In this document: positions 16,796-25,780 of the stretch, in pieces
How the letters are laid out: the number at the start of each line of letters is the position of its first letter
Numbering within the stretch: position 1 is the first letter of the stretch
Assembly (NCBI RefSeq): GCF_003202155.1
Contig: NZ_QFLI01000003.1
Coordinates: 124,001-188,000, forward strand
DNA: 64,000 nt
Reading direction: 5' to 3'
Source: Marinifilum breve
GTDB lineage: Bacteria > Bacteroidota > Bacteroidia > Bacteroidales > Marinifilaceae
Program-made: the position numbers and the translations under genes
The notes under the pieces: generated by a model
Seen by the model: only the letters and a program-made list of their open reading frames with translations
What the model was told of the DNA's origin: nothing
Databases searched by the model: none

Positions 16796-16820
16796 GTCGA
16801 TATCAGATTATTAGATTAAC

Positions 16821-17858
16821 ATGATCAAATCAATTCAAATTACAAACAGAAATCAGATAATATTGGTTCTATTATCATTGCCAATTTGGTATTTTCTATA
16901 TGTGAACCTTCAGAATATTGTTGATTTTCTTACCTATACGGTTTTCGGAATGAACAAAGAGGCACACTTAACTGAAGCTGTTAACTTTTTCATATTCGAA
17001 ACACCTAAAGTATTCATGCTGTTGGTTTTGGTTATTTTTGGTGTAGGAATTATACGTAGTTATTTCTCACCCGAAAAAACAAAAAACTTTCTTGCCGGAA
17101 AATCAACATTTTTTGGCAACGTTATGGCTGCTTTACTTGGTGTATTAACTCCGTTTTGTTCTTGTTCTGCCATTCCTTTATTCTTAGGTTTTGTTGAGGC
17201 CGGAGTACCTTTGGGTGTAACTTTCAGTTTCCTGATTGCTGCCCCATTGGTAAACGAAATTGCTTTGGGTATGTTGGCAGAAGCTTTCGGATGGCAAACT
17301 GCACTTCTTTATACATTTACAGGTTTATCAATTGCCATTCTTGCAGGTTGGTTAATAGGTGCTTTAAAACTTGAAAAGTATGTACACGAATGGGTTTACG
17401 AAGTTAAAACAGGACAAACTGAAATTGACACAACCAATCTATCTTTTTCGGAACGTATTCAATCAGGATTAAATTCGGTAAAAGAAATTGTTGGTAGAAT
17501 TTGGATATACATTGTTGCGGGAGTTGCAATTGGTGCGGGAGCTCACGGTTATGTACCCGAAGATTTCATGGCAAATCTAATGGGAAAATCATCATGGTAT
17601 TCAGTGCCATTGTCCATTTTCATTGGTGTTCCAATGTATTCTAATGCTGCAGGGATTATTCCAATCGTAGAAGTATTGGTTGCAAAAGGAGCTGCTTTAG
17701 GAACCACTTTAGCTTTTATGATGTCTGTAATCGGATTATCATTACCTGAGGTAATCATCCTAAAGAAAGTACTTAAAATGCCTTTGATATTGACATTTGT
17801 TAGTATTGTTGCTGTTGGTATCCTAATAGTTGGATTTATTTTTAACTTTATCTATTAA
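16821..17858 (+). CDS. ArsP-type permease (PF03773)
   Basis: 345 residues with about ten transmembrane helices. TPFCSCSAIPLFLGFVEAG near residue 113 holds the cysteine pair typical of the ArsP_1/DUF318 permease family, followed by FSFLIAAPLVNEIA. Members export trivalent organoarsenicals such as methylarsenite; others have unknown substrates. It is the last gene of the arsR operon, 25 bases after the ArsG-type gene. No arsenate reductase ArsC or ArsB is present in the window. Confidence 0.85.
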   Translation: MIKSIQITNRNQIILVLLSLPIWYFLYVNLQNIVDFLTYTVFGMNKEAHLTEAVNFFIFETPKVFMLLVLVIFGVGIIRSYFSPEKTKNFLAGKSTFFGNVMAALLGVLTPFCSCSAIPLFLGFVEAGVPLGVTFSFLIAAPLVNEIALGMLAEAFGWQTALLYTFTGLSIAILAGWLIGALKLEKYVHEWVYEVKTGQTEIDTTNLSFSERIQSGLNSVKEIVGRIWIYIVAGVAIGAGAHGYVPEDFMANLMGKSSWYSVPLSIFIGVPMYSNAAGIIPIVEVLVAKGAALGTTLAFMMSVIGLSLPEVIILKKVLKMPLILTFVSIVAVGILIVGFIFNFIY

Positions 17859-17892
17859 AGTTTCAAGATACAAGCTTCTAGTCACAAGCTAT

Positions 17893-17927
17893 CTTGATAC
17901 TTGATACTTGATACTTGATACTTGATA
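17893..17927. repeat. 7-bp tandem repeat, five units
   Basis: Five perfect copies of cttgata end 11 bases before the ATG of the DCC-family gene. A comparable heptamer array precedes the gene at 52697. Confidence 0.9.
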
Positions 17928-17938
17928 AATAAAAATAA

Positions 17939-18364
17939 ATGCATACAAATGCTTCAAATATAAAAATTACTAACCCTACCGTACTATTCGATGGGGTTTG
18001 TAATTTTTGTAACACCACGGTTCGTTTTGTGCTTGCATACAATCGGGCAGAAAACATTCACTTCTCCCCGCTTCAGTCTGATTTTGCCAAACAATTGCTT
18101 GCTCAATACAATCTATCTTCCGATGATATGGATACCGTAGTTTTCGTCCAAGACAACAAAGCCTATACAAAGAGTTCAGCTGCTTTTCAAATTGCCAGGC
18201 ATTTGATCTACCCTTGGAAGGCACTCTATTATTTCAAATACATCCCAAAAAACATTACCGATTGGATTTACGATCTGATTGCCAAAAACCGATATTCCTG
18301 GTTTGGCAAAAAGAACCAATGTATGGTTCCAAAACCTGAATGGAGAGAAAGGTTTCATGAATAA
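17939..18364 (+). CDS. DCC-family thiol-disulphide oxidoreductase
   Basis: 141 residues matching DUF393/DCC (PF04134): VLFDGVCNFCNTTVRF at about residues 16-31 contains the defining D-x-x-C-x-x-C, followed by SAAFQIARHL and the tail WFGKKNQCMVP. The family is thought to be thioredoxin-like and cytoplasmic; substrates are unknown. The start is directly behind a 7-bp repeat array, which could vary spacing of upstream signals. It is 80 bases after the ars operon, with no terminator visible between, so read-through is possible. Confidence 0.85.
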   Translation: MHTNASNIKITNPTVLFDGVCNFCNTTVRFVLAYNRAENIHFSPLQSDFAKQLLAQYNLSSDDMDTVVFVQDNKAYTKSSAAFQIARHLIYPWKALYYFKYIPKNITDWIYDLIAKNRYSWFGKKNQCMVPKPEWRERFHE

Positions 18365-18539
18365 GTTATTTTGGGGATACATTTACAAACTAAAAACACC
18401 CCTCTGCCTATCGGCATCTCCCCTAGAATGGGAGAATCCCCCAAATTAAACTATGAATACATTATTTAAAGCATGAATTTACATAGAGTAATCTGTGAAA
18501 ATCATAAATTTCATAATCATCTGCATCTATAAAAATAGA

Positions 18540-18567
18540 AAGCCGGAATCCTTACGAACTCCGGCTT
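18540..18567 (-). terminator. Terminator of pfkA
   Basis: On the minus strand aagccgga pairs with tccggctt around a 12-base loop, followed by TTCTATTTTT. It lies just downstream of the pfkA stop. Confidence 0.8.
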
Positions 18568-18589
18568 GTAGTATCTTTTTTGACTTAAA

Positions 18590-19684
18590 TTAGTCTCCAA
18601 ATGCAATACCTACACCTTTTGCAGTAGCAACAAGGTTCGATTTTGGATCAACCAAGTTTTGCTGACCAATAGCCTCTGGAAGAGGAACACCAACAACTTC
18701 TGGGTGACGGTAAGCAACCATCTGACCAAATTTACCTTCCAATACCATTTCGAATGCCTTAACACCGAATTGAGTTGCCAAAACACGGTCGTAAGCTACT
18801 GGAATACCACCACGTTGTAGGTGACCAAGAACAGTAGTACGAATATCAGCTTCAACACCTGCAGCTTTTAATTCTGCTGCCAAACGATCAGCAGCACCAC
18901 TCAACTTCAAGTTAGGGTTTCCAACCTCAGTACTTTCTTCAGCTAAAGCTTCACCACCTTTTGGCATAGCACCTTCAGCAACTACGATAATACCAAATCC
19001 TTTACCTTTCAAGAAACGAGTATCCAATTTCTCTTTTACCTTCTTGATATCGTAAGGAATTTCAGGAATCAAACAAGCTTCTGCACCACCTGCAATAGCA
19101 GCACTTAAAGCAATCCATCCCGCATCACGACCCATAGCTTCCAAAATGAAAACACGGTTGTGAGAAGCTGCAGTAGTTTTCAACTTATCAACAGCTTCGG
19201 TACAAATTTGTACAGCAGTTTGGTAACCGAAAGTAAAATCAGTAGCAGAAAGGTCATTATCGATAGTTTTTGGTACACCAATAATGTTTAATCCTTTTTC
19301 ATAAAGAGCTTGTGAAATTTTCTGAGAACCGTCACCACCAATACTAATAACAGCATCGATTCCCAAGTATTGTAATTTGCGGATCATTTCATCAGAACGG
19401 TCAGCTGATCCCCAAGAACCATCTTTGTTTTTCACTGGCCAAGCAAAAGGACCACCTTTTGTAGTTGTTCCGATAATTGTACCCCCTTGGTAGTGGATAC
19501 CTTTAACCGCAGCATCATCTAATATCTTAATTTCAGTCGGTTCCTTCAAAATTCCGTCGAACGACTGAATACTTCCTACAACTTCCCAATCTTTTTCTTG
19601 AGCTGCACGTTTCACAACGGCGCGAATCACAGCATTCAAACCAGGGCAATCACCACCTCCGGTTGCAACTAATACTCTTTTCAT
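18590..19684 (-). CDS. pfkA: 6-phosphofructokinase
   Basis: 364 residues from the ATG at 19684 (the frame extends three codons further only to a TTG). It phosphorylates fructose 6-phosphate in glycolysis. GGGDCPGLNAVIRA is at residues 9-22, GGDGS at 116-120, and PKTIDND at 138-144 with catalytic D142. The residues that separate phosphoryl donors are G119 (E. coli Gly104, ATP type) and K139 (E. coli Gly124; Lys in PPi enzymes). This G/K mixture is that of the group III enzymes, some of which use ATP, so donor choice cannot be settled here. Long loops and the C-terminal half fit that group. Confidence 0.93.
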   Translation of the reverse strand: MKRVLVATGGGDCPGLNAVIRAVVKRAAQEKDWEVVGSIQSFDGILKEPTEIKILDDAAVKGIHYQGGTIIGTTTKGGPFAWPVKNKDGSWGSADRSDEMIRKLQYLGIDAVISIGGDGSQKISQALYEKGLNIIGVPKTIDNDLSATDFTFGYQTAVQICTEAVDKLKTTAASHNRVFILEAMGRDAGWIALSAAIAGGAEACLIPEIPYDIKKVKEKLDTRFLKGKGFGIIVVAEGAMPKGGEALAEESTEVGNPNLKLSGAADRLAAELKAAGVEADIRTTVLGHLQRGGIPVAYDRVLATQFGVKAFEMVLEGKFGQMVAYRHPEVVGVPLPEAIGQQNLVDPKSNLVATAKGVGIAFGD

Positions 19685-19977
19685 AATTGTCAATTTAATA
19701 TTTCAATCAATTTGCTTGGCTAGCGCGGCTAAAATAAAAATATTTTTCCAAACCGAAACAAACAATTTCACTGTCAGCGAATTGCAATCGATTTCGAAAT
19801 AGTTTTTTATAATGAATTTGAATTATTAATTTTAAAATACACAAGATCAATATTTAGTATAAATCGAATATTTGTGCAAAGATTAAAGTGAAATAATCAT
19901 TTGGTTCAGAGGTGAAAGATCACCATACAATTTAGGATAATTAACAGGGATAGAAAAGTAAAATTAAACTCACAGTC

Positions 19978-20475
19978 ATGAAAATTAAAATTTTTAAGGG
20001 AGATATTACCAAACTAAAAACCGATGCCATTGTAAATGCAGCAAACAGAAGCCTACTGGGAGGAGGAGGAGTTGATGGAGCAATACACAGAGCTGCAGGT
20101 CCCGAACTATTAAAAGAGTGTCGCACACTTAATGGTTGTTCAACAGGAGAAGCCAAAATTACAAAAGCATATAACTTAGCTTGCAAACACGTTATACATA
20201 CGGTTGGTCCTGTTTGGAGCGGAGGCAATTATGATGAAGATCAGTTGCTAAAAAGTTGCTACAAAGAGAGCATAAAGCTTGCTGAGAAGTATAAATTACA
20301 AAGCATTGCATTCCCCAATATCAGCACAGGTGTTTATCGCTATCCTAAAGAGGAAGCTGCCGAAATTGCCATTAAAACCGTTCGGAAACAATTGGCAAAA
20401 TGCAAACACTTAAAAGAGCTTGTGTTTTGCGTATTCGATGATGAAAACTTTAAACTTTACAATGAATTACTTTAA
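19978..20475 (+). CDS. Macro-domain protein (O-acetyl-ADP-ribose deacetylase type)
   Basis: 165 residues, a single macro domain. [19 protein letters not shown] followed by [16 protein letters not shown] (residues 5-40) and [10 protein letters not shown] (about 110-119) are the ADP-ribose-binding loops of the YmdB/MacroD class, which hydrolyses O-acetyl-ADP-ribose or removes mono-ADP-ribose from proteins. It is cytoplasmic. The 3' end overlaps the convergent rhodanese gene by 4 bases. There is no ART toxin or sirtuin next to it. Confidence 0.93.
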   Translation: MKIKIFKGDITKLKTDAIVNAANRSLLGGGGVDGAIHRAAGPELLKECRTLNGCSTGEAKITKAYNLACKHVIHTVGPVWSGGNYDEDQLLKSCYKESIKLAEKYKLQSIAFPNISTGVYRYPKEEAAEIAIKTVRKQLAKCKHLKELVFCVFDDENFKLYNELL

Positions 20476-20906
20476 ATGGAGATGGTTTCTTCTACCGTTT
20501 CTTTATGATTCCATCGCTTGTATTTACCCCAGTTCAACATTTTTGTATATCCCTTTTCTTCTAAAAAGATAATTACATTTTGTGTTTTAATGGTTAAATC
20601 ACAATACAATATCAATGCCTTATCTTTAGGAATTTTAGAGTACCATTTTTCTACATCATGATGTGGAAAACTTTTGGCATTGGGGATATGTCCCATTAGG
20701 AAATATTCCTCTTCCCTAACATCAAGGATCCAAATGTCATCTTGTTGTTCCTGTGTAAGCTCCAAAAGTCTATCTGGATTCAAAAATTCTTTCAAATCCT
20801 CTCCTTCAGAAGATACATATGCGAAATAATTTGGCACATGAATAAAATACCAATACACGCCAAACCCAACAGCAACAACTGATACAATTAATAAAATTAA
20901 ATTCAT
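20472..20906 (-). CDS. Membrane-anchored rhodanese-like protein
   Basis: 144 residues: one N-terminal transmembrane helix (residues 2-20) followed by a rhodanese domain. [19 protein letters not shown] is at about residues 63-81 and the active-site loop LYCDLTIKT holds the catalytic cysteine near residue 110. Sulphur transfer or a regulatory role is possible; the loop is not the classic CRxGxR, so donor specificity is open. Convergent with the macro-domain gene. Confidence 0.85.
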   Translation of the reverse strand: MNLILLIVSVVAVGFGVYWYFIHVPNYFAYVSSEGEDLKEFLNPDRLLELTQEQQDDIWILDVREEEYFLMGHIPNAKSFPHHDVEKWYSKIPKDKALILYCDLTIKTQNVIIFLEEKGYTKMLNWGKYKRWNHKETVEETISI

Positions 20907-20954
20907 AGGCAGTAAATCAACACCGAAAAAATAGTCTGTTCTAATGTGATTTGC

Positions 20955-20982
20955 AAAAAAAAATCTCCTTCAAGGAGATTTT
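20955..20982 (-). terminator. Terminator of the 21020 HAD-type gene
   Basis: aaaatctcc and ggagatttt flank a 5-base loop; on the minus strand the hairpin is followed by nine T. Confidence 0.85.
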
Positions 20983-21019
20983 AATTTTATTCTGTTTAAT
21001 AAGTCGACTGCGTATACAA

Positions 21020-21487
21020 TTATCTTTTCATCGTAGCAATAAAAGTATCGCTATCAAGAAAGAAATCAAGTGCATCATTAATTGATGGTAAAATTACATC
21101 AACATGATCGATAATATCTTTATGAATTCCTTCTGCCTGAAGCGTAGCCACTGAAATTAATGATTGAACGAACAATCCTATATCGATACGTGCATTACCA
21201 ATAGCAGCAACATTTTGACTTCCCAAAGAAAGCAATACATCTTCTTTTTCTCTTGAGTTGCTTGCTTCATAATAAGCAATACCACTGGACAATGCTAAAT
21301 CTCTTGCATTACCACGTTGGTCTGATGAAATCATAACCACGTTAACTCCTAACATTTGCAAACGATGAATTCTTTCCACCACACCAGGAACCATTTCACC
21401 TTTAACGGTTAATGTTCCATTCGAATCTACCACCAAAGTATCAATAGTAATCGTTCCAACTCCTGGAACCGCATAATTTAAACTCAT
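21020..21487 (-). CDS. Stand-alone HAD phosphatase resembling a P-type ATPase P-domain
   Basis: 155 residues of the HAD superfamily in the soluble P-type ATPase-like group (COG4087). VVDSNGTLTVKGE near residue 20 corresponds to DKTGTLT of P-type ATPases, with the catalytic Asp kept and Lys-Thr replaced by Ser-Asn. The second motif VVMISSD (about 51-57) and the acidic end region AIGNARIDIGLF (about 96-107), here lacking the usual GDGxND, follow. Magnesium-binding acids are therefore partly changed, and catalytic activity is uncertain. The gene has its own terminator. Confidence 0.78.
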   Translation of the reverse strand: MSLNYAVPGVGTITIDTLVVDSNGTLTVKGEMVPGVVERIHRLQMLGVNVVMISSDQRGNARDLALSSGIAYYEASNSREKEDVLLSLGSQNVAAIGNARIDIGLFVQSLISVATLQAEGIHKDIIDHVDVILPSINDALDFFLDSDTFIATMKR

Positions 21488-21610
21488 AGATTAATGTTTT
21501 AATTTCAATCACAAAATAAGGATTTTTAAACAATTTATATAGGTTTAAAAACACTATTAATCGCCTTATTCTATACTAAAAATGGGTATTAATACCATTT
21601 TTATAATGAT

Positions 21611-23248
21611 TTAAAATCGATAACTAACACCAATTGAAAAGTTCTCTTTAAACTGAACTTTCGATCCGGTATCGTCATCAGAGATCAAATGAGTTGAAAA
21701 TTTAGATGACAAGTACTGATTAATTGGCATGGTAAGACTTAATTCCCAATCAACATCTATATTCTTAGGCTTTTCGCTGTAATTCGAGTACAAAGTAAGT
21801 TTGTTTACCAGCACTAAATCTTCCCAAAACTTTAATTTATGAGAAAGGTTTACATACGAACCCACCTCTTTTTTAACCTTCTTATCCTTATCAACACCAT
21901 AAGCAGTCTGATCGATATTTGCTGTATCCTTAACAATAGTATACTTGGCTGAAAGTGGTGAAAGAAGAACTGAAAAATTCTTATTGGGTTTATAATCCAT
22001 ACCGACAGAAGCAATGATATATGCCGGTGCAAAAAAGTTCGACTTTAATACTCTCGGACCATCACTCGGATAAGAATAACCTTTTACCATCTGAGTCTTT
22101 AAATTGAACTGAGCAGAATAATACCAATTCTTTACCGCTTTTTGCCCATACTTCGTGTTAAACTCAATTCTATCTTCGTTCTTTCTAAATCCATTTTCCC
22201 CTGATTTTAACAATCCATATTTTACTTTTAGGCTATTGTCCCAGGTATGCTTCCCTCTTTTATAATTTGCAAATGCCTCAAGTGTTGAAGTAGTAGCCAT
22301 GGAACTCTCTCCACCTCGAGACCAACTATCACTTACATGACCTTGATTAAAAGCCATCCCAACAGTTGCACCTACTTTCCAGATCTGCGAATAGCGTTTG
22401 TATTTTCCCAGTTTGGCTAATGCATATTGATCTGCTCTTTCTTTTTTCTCTAACAACACTCTTGTTCCTCGAACTTTTGTTCGTTGCACCGATTGCTGAT
22501 AAACATCATCATCAACCAAAATTCTCACCGATCGATCTGATGTATTCTGTATCCAAATTCCAATGGAATCTCGTTTGTTCTTTTTCAACCAAAATCTCTT
22601 ATAGTCTTGTCTGCCATTGTTAATCCAAAACTTTATAGAATCATTCATAAAGTTACGCACTCCAAGAAATACAGAGTCTCGGCTAATCTCTCTTATCCAT
22701 TGGTGCACCGGATCGTGTTCCACGTAATTATACAACTCATCCAAAGCTTCAGTCTTCCATGTCTCATGACTTTCTCTTTCCTCAATTACCGGTAAGTCTG
22801 GCTGGTAGCTTAATACCTTTTCAAGTTCAATTTGCTTTTTAACTTCTCTTAAAGCTTCTTCAGTTTTTCTCTTTTCTATATAATCCTTAAGGTAAAAAAC
22901 CATATTTCGGATGCTATCATTCCCCACATACTGAAGCAAAGTATTTACCGCATTACGAACAGAATCGGTTTGATGTTGATTTGGAGCATAGTCCACTGCT
23001 AGTTCACGTACAATAAACCTGAATCCAACATTTTCAATATGATTCAGAGGATCTTTTATAGGATGTAAAACAGAATCGTGGGTAAAATGCTTTAGCGAAT
23101 CAGTTGCATTGTGTTTTATTTTATAAACCGACTCTTCAAATCGAATGGTATCCAGAAGCAAAGAGTCTTTTTGCAACCGTGTTGTACTTTGAGATAACAA
23201 AACAAATGGCTGAATTACAATCAGCAATACAAGAAAATATCGAATCAT
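21611..23248 (-). CDS. DUF3078 outer-membrane-type protein
   Basis: About 545 residues from the ATG at 23248, which gives a good signal peptide (RYFLVLLIVIQPFVLLSQ); a further ATG at 23293 would add 15 polar residues in front. The region from about residue 285 (WKVGATVGMAFNQGHV, SWSRGGES) to the end, closing with FSIGVSYRF, is the DUF3078 beta-barrel-like domain; a terminal Phe is usual for outer-membrane barrels. The first half is charged and helical. The function of DUF3078 proteins is unknown. Confidence 0.83.
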   Translation of the reverse strand: MIRYFLVLLIVIQPFVLLSQSTTRLQKDSLLLDTIRFEESVYKIKHNATDSLKHFTHDSVLHPIKDPLNHIENVGFRFIVRELAVDYAPNQHQTDSVRNAVNTLLQYVGNDSIRNMVFYLKDYIEKRKTEEALREVKKQIELEKVLSYQPDLPVIEERESHETWKTEALDELYNYVEHDPVHQWIREISRDSVFLGVRNFMNDSIKFWINNGRQDYKRFWLKKNKRDSIGIWIQNTSDRSVRILVDDDVYQQSVQRTKVRGTRVLLEKKERADQYALAKLGKYKRYSQIWKVGATVGMAFNQGHVSDSWSRGGESSMATTSTLEAFANYKRGKHTWDNSLKVKYGLLKSGENGFRKNEDRIEFNTKYGQKAVKNWYYSAQFNLKTQMVKGYSYPSDGPRVLKSNFFAPAYIIASVGMDYKPNKNFSVLLSPLSAKYTIVKDTANIDQTAYGVDKDKKVKKEVGSYVNLSHKLKFWEDLVLVNKLTLYSNYSEKPKNIDVDWELSLTMPINQYLSSKFSTHLISDDDTGSKVQFKENFSIGVSYRF

Positions 23249-23460
23249 TGGGCTTAGCTCTGTTCGGATTAATAATTTGGGCTTTTGGAACATACACTAA
23301 CCAAATACAATCCTATCATATTTGGTTTGTGCAAAAATGTCAATTTTATTTTGTTCTTAAAAGCATTTATGCGGGCAATCTAATCAAAAAATGGACCAAA
23401 ATATCGTTTGTATCTAAAGGATTCCCAATTCAATCGTTTGCATATTTTTAGTCCTTAATT

Positions 23461-23491
23461 TTTGTTTCAAGCCAAAAAGTTTTATTTTTGC
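23461..23491 (+). promoter_or_regulatory. Probable promoter of the tryptophanase transcript
   Basis: TTTG at 23461-23464 and TATTTTTGC at 23483-23491 match the Bacteroidetes consensus with an 18-bp spacer. Transcription would start near 23498, only about 17 bases before a 26-codon frame and about 340 bases before tnaA. Confidence 0.65.
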
Positions 23492-23514
23492 CAACAGTAG
23501 AAAATTCAGAAAGC

Positions 23515-23595
23515 ATGGAAATTAAATTTCAACTTCCTAAACTGACACACAAAGTCTACCTTAACATCAAAAACAGAGACGAGTTTCACTTCTAA
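23515..23595 (+). CDS. Candidate 26-residue leader peptide upstream of tnaA
   Basis: An ATG at 23515 opens a 26-codon frame with stop at 23595, immediately after a well-formed promoter. The peptide (starting MEIKFQLPKL and ending NRDEFHF) has one Tyr, no Trp and a Pro at position 8. In E. coli tnaA is controlled by the TnaC leader peptide, which needs Trp12 and Pro24; neither is present in that arrangement. If real, it would be a different leader. The position is the main evidence. Confidence 0.4.
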   Translation: MEIKFQLPKLTHKVYLNIKNRDEFHF

Positions 23596-23838
23596 TCCGT
23601 CTCAGGACATTTCTGTCCCATATTTTCAATACAATATTTAATAACGATTCTTTGATCAGAGAAATATTTCCGATCAGTTCTTATTACATATCCGTATTTC
23701 ATTATTTGGCTAACTCAATACCACAACAATGTAATTGATGGATTTGTAGTACCCACAAATATTTTGGGCACCATAAATCGAACCAAAGACAATACTTGTA
23801 ACAAACAAAATATTAAGCAATTAAATAAAAATATTATC
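23596..23838 (+). promoter_or_regulatory. Long 5' leader of tnaA
   Basis: About 243 bases between the small frame and tnaA contain no other gene. Short hairpins can be drawn: gagac/gtctc around the small frame's stop (about 23576-23606), ggaca/tgtcc at about 23607-23620, and tgatc/gatca at about 23651-23674. No obvious terminator was found inside. The region is a candidate for translation- or ligand-dependent control. Confidence 0.45.
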
Positions 23839-25218
23839 ATGGAAATTCCATTTGCAGAATCATACAAAATCAAGATGGTTGAAACCATCAGAAGAAGTAC
23901 TCGTGAAGAAAGAGAACAATGGTTAAAAGATGCCAACTACAACTTATTTAACCTTAAAAGTGATCAGGTTTTTATTGACCTATTAACCGATTCTGGTACA
24001 GGTGCAATGAGTGACAAACAATGGTCAGCTATGATGTTAGGTGACGAAAGTTACGCAGGTGCTCGTTCATACTACAACATGAAGGAGGCAATGAAAAACA
24101 TTTTGGGTTTTGATCACTTCTTGCCTACTCACCAAGGACGTGCTGCTGAAAACGTATTGTTCTCTGTTTTGGTTAAAGATGGCGATGTTGTTCCTGGAAA
24201 CTCTCACTTCGACACTACAAAAGGACATATCGAATTTAGAAAAGCTAAAGCTGTTGATTGTACTATTGATGAAGCTTTCGATACTGAAATTGATCACCCA
24301 TTTAAAGGAAACCTTGACCTTATAAAATTAGAATCTGTTCTTTCAACTTATCCAAAAGAGCAAATTCCAATGATCATTGTCACTGTAACTTGTAACACTT
24401 CAGGAGGTCAGCCTGTTTCTATGGCTAACATTAAAGCTGTTAAAGAACTGGCTGACAAGTATGAAGTTCCTGTATGTTTCGACTCTGCTCGTTTCGCTGA
24501 GAATGCATATTTCATCAAAACTCGTGAAGAAGGTTATGCTGATAAAACAATCAAAGAAATTGTATTGGAGATGTACTCATATGCTGATATGGCAACCATG
24601 AGTTCTAAGAAAGATGCAATTGTGAATATGGGTGGTTTCATTGGTATGAAGAGCGAAGAACTTTGGAAAAAAGCTTCTACTTATAACATCATGTTCGAAG
24701 GATATGTTACTTATGGTGGTATGTCAGGTCGCGACATGAATGCATTGGCTCAAGGTTTGGATGAAGGTACTGAATTTGACTATTTGGAAACTCGTATCAA
24801 GCAAGTAGAATACCTTGGTGGTAAATTGGAAGAGTATGGTATCCCATTCCAAAAACCAATTGGTGGTCACGCTATTTTCGTAGATGCTAAGAAAATTTTA
24901 GCTCACATTCCAAAAGAAGAATACCAAGCACAAACTTTAGGTTGCGAATTGTATTTAGAAGCTGGTATTCGCGGTGTTGAAATTGGAACCATTCTAGCAG
25001 ATAGAGATCCAGAAACCAGAGAAAACCGTTACCCTGATTTGGAATTGTTGCGTTTGGCTATTCCTAGAAGAACCTATACCAACAATCACATGGATGTAAT
25101 TGCTGCAGCTCTTAAAAATGTTTACGATCGCAGACACGAAATCAAACATGGTTTCAAAATTGTTGACGAAGCTCCAATTATGAGACACTTTACAGTGCAG
25201 TTGGAAAAGATAGACTAA
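23839..25218 (+). CDS. tnaA: Tryptophanase
   Basis: 459 residues, a PLP-dependent beta-eliminating lyase that splits L-tryptophan into indole, pyruvate and ammonia in the cytoplasm. The PLP lysine is K258 in MSSKKD; DSGTGAMSDKQW (51-62) and THQGRAAEN (97-105) are family blocks. Discrimination from tyrosine phenol-lyase rests on FDTTKGH (D125, where TnaA has Asp and TPL has Thr) and AGIRGVEIG near residue 380, as in TnaA. I start at the ATG at 23839; an upstream extension lacks homology and conflicts with the leader. Indole made here could act as a signal. Confidence 0.93.
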   Translation: MEIPFAESYKIKMVETIRRSTREEREQWLKDANYNLFNLKSDQVFIDLLTDSGTGAMSDKQWSAMMLGDESYAGARSYYNMKEAMKNILGFDHFLPTHQGRAAENVLFSVLVKDGDVVPGNSHFDTTKGHIEFRKAKAVDCTIDEAFDTEIDHPFKGNLDLIKLESVLSTYPKEQIPMIIVTVTCNTSGGQPVSMANIKAVKELADKYEVPVCFDSARFAENAYFIKTREEGYADKTIKEIVLEMYSYADMATMSSKKDAIVNMGGFIGMKSEELWKKASTYNIMFEGYVTYGGMSGRDMNALAQGLDEGTEFDYLETRIKQVEYLGGKLEEYGIPFQKPIGGHAIFVDAKKILAHIPKEEYQAQTLGCELYLEAGIRGVEIGTILADRDPETRENRYPDLELLRLAIPRRTYTNNHMDVIAAALKNVYDRRHEIKHGFKIVDEAPIMRHFTVQLEKID

Positions 25219-25243
25219 GACAAAATCACAACTACATACTTTC

Positions 25244-25269
25244 AAGGCTCCCTTCGGGGGGCTTTTTTT
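25244..25269 (+). terminator. Terminator of tnaA
   Basis: aaggctccc pairs with ggggggctt with a TTCG-type loop, followed by TTTTTTT. Confidence 0.8.
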
Positions 25270-25431
25270 ATGCTTTTAAATAAAGAAATCATTCTTTAAT
25301 AATTTTTATTTTTTCAGAACTTCAAAATTGCTTAATTTTAAGAATAGTCATTATATCAGCAAAATAAGAACACTAACCTCTATTTTAAATAAAGAAAAAA
25401 AGAAGCAAACTCTAACCTAAATTAACGAACT

Positions 25432-25758
25432 ATGACTACAATTGATCTTAAGGTAACTTTACAATTGAACGAAGAGGATTATTTTAAAGTTGGTGATCAC
25501 ATCTTCACTAAAAATGAAAAATTAAAATCTGTTGAAGAAAGATTACACTTCTGTGGATCATCTGCAATTAAAGCCTTCAAAGAGTACGAAAGCTTATTGA
25601 CTATGGAAATCATGGACAATTGGTCAAAGCTGATCAAAGCTTTAAATCAAACCACTTCGTGCTGTGCCGTATGGGATAATCGAAAAATTATCCAGGAATT
25701 AATTGAAAAGAAAGAACACCCTGTATCGTGGTATGTTGAAAATTGTAGAATCTGCTAA
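25432..25758 (+). CDS. Hypothetical cysteine-containing small protein
   Basis: 108 residues, acidic N-terminal half and helical centre, no signal peptide. Five cysteines occur (C42, the pair in TTSCCAVWDN near residue 77, and a C-terminal CRIC), which could bind a metal or form a redox pair. I do not recognise the family. The gene has its own terminator at 25781 and lies 213 bases after tnaA, beyond the tnaA terminator. Confidence 0.6.
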   Translation: MTTIDLKVTLQLNEEDYFKVGDHIFTKNEKLKSVEERLHFCGSSAIKAFKEYESLLTMEIMDNWSKLIKALNQTTSCCAVWDNRKIIQELIEKKEHPVSWYVENCRIC

Positions 25759-25780
25759 CTGCCCAAAAACTAACAATTGA

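Noticed and set aside
23515-23595. TnaC as the identity of the small leader frame
   Set aside because: It has neither Trp nor the Pro spacing of TnaC, so I list it only as a candidate leader of another type.
23764-23838. 25-codon N-terminal extension of tryptophanase
   Set aside because: It has no similarity to the family and ends at the well-placed ATG at 23839.
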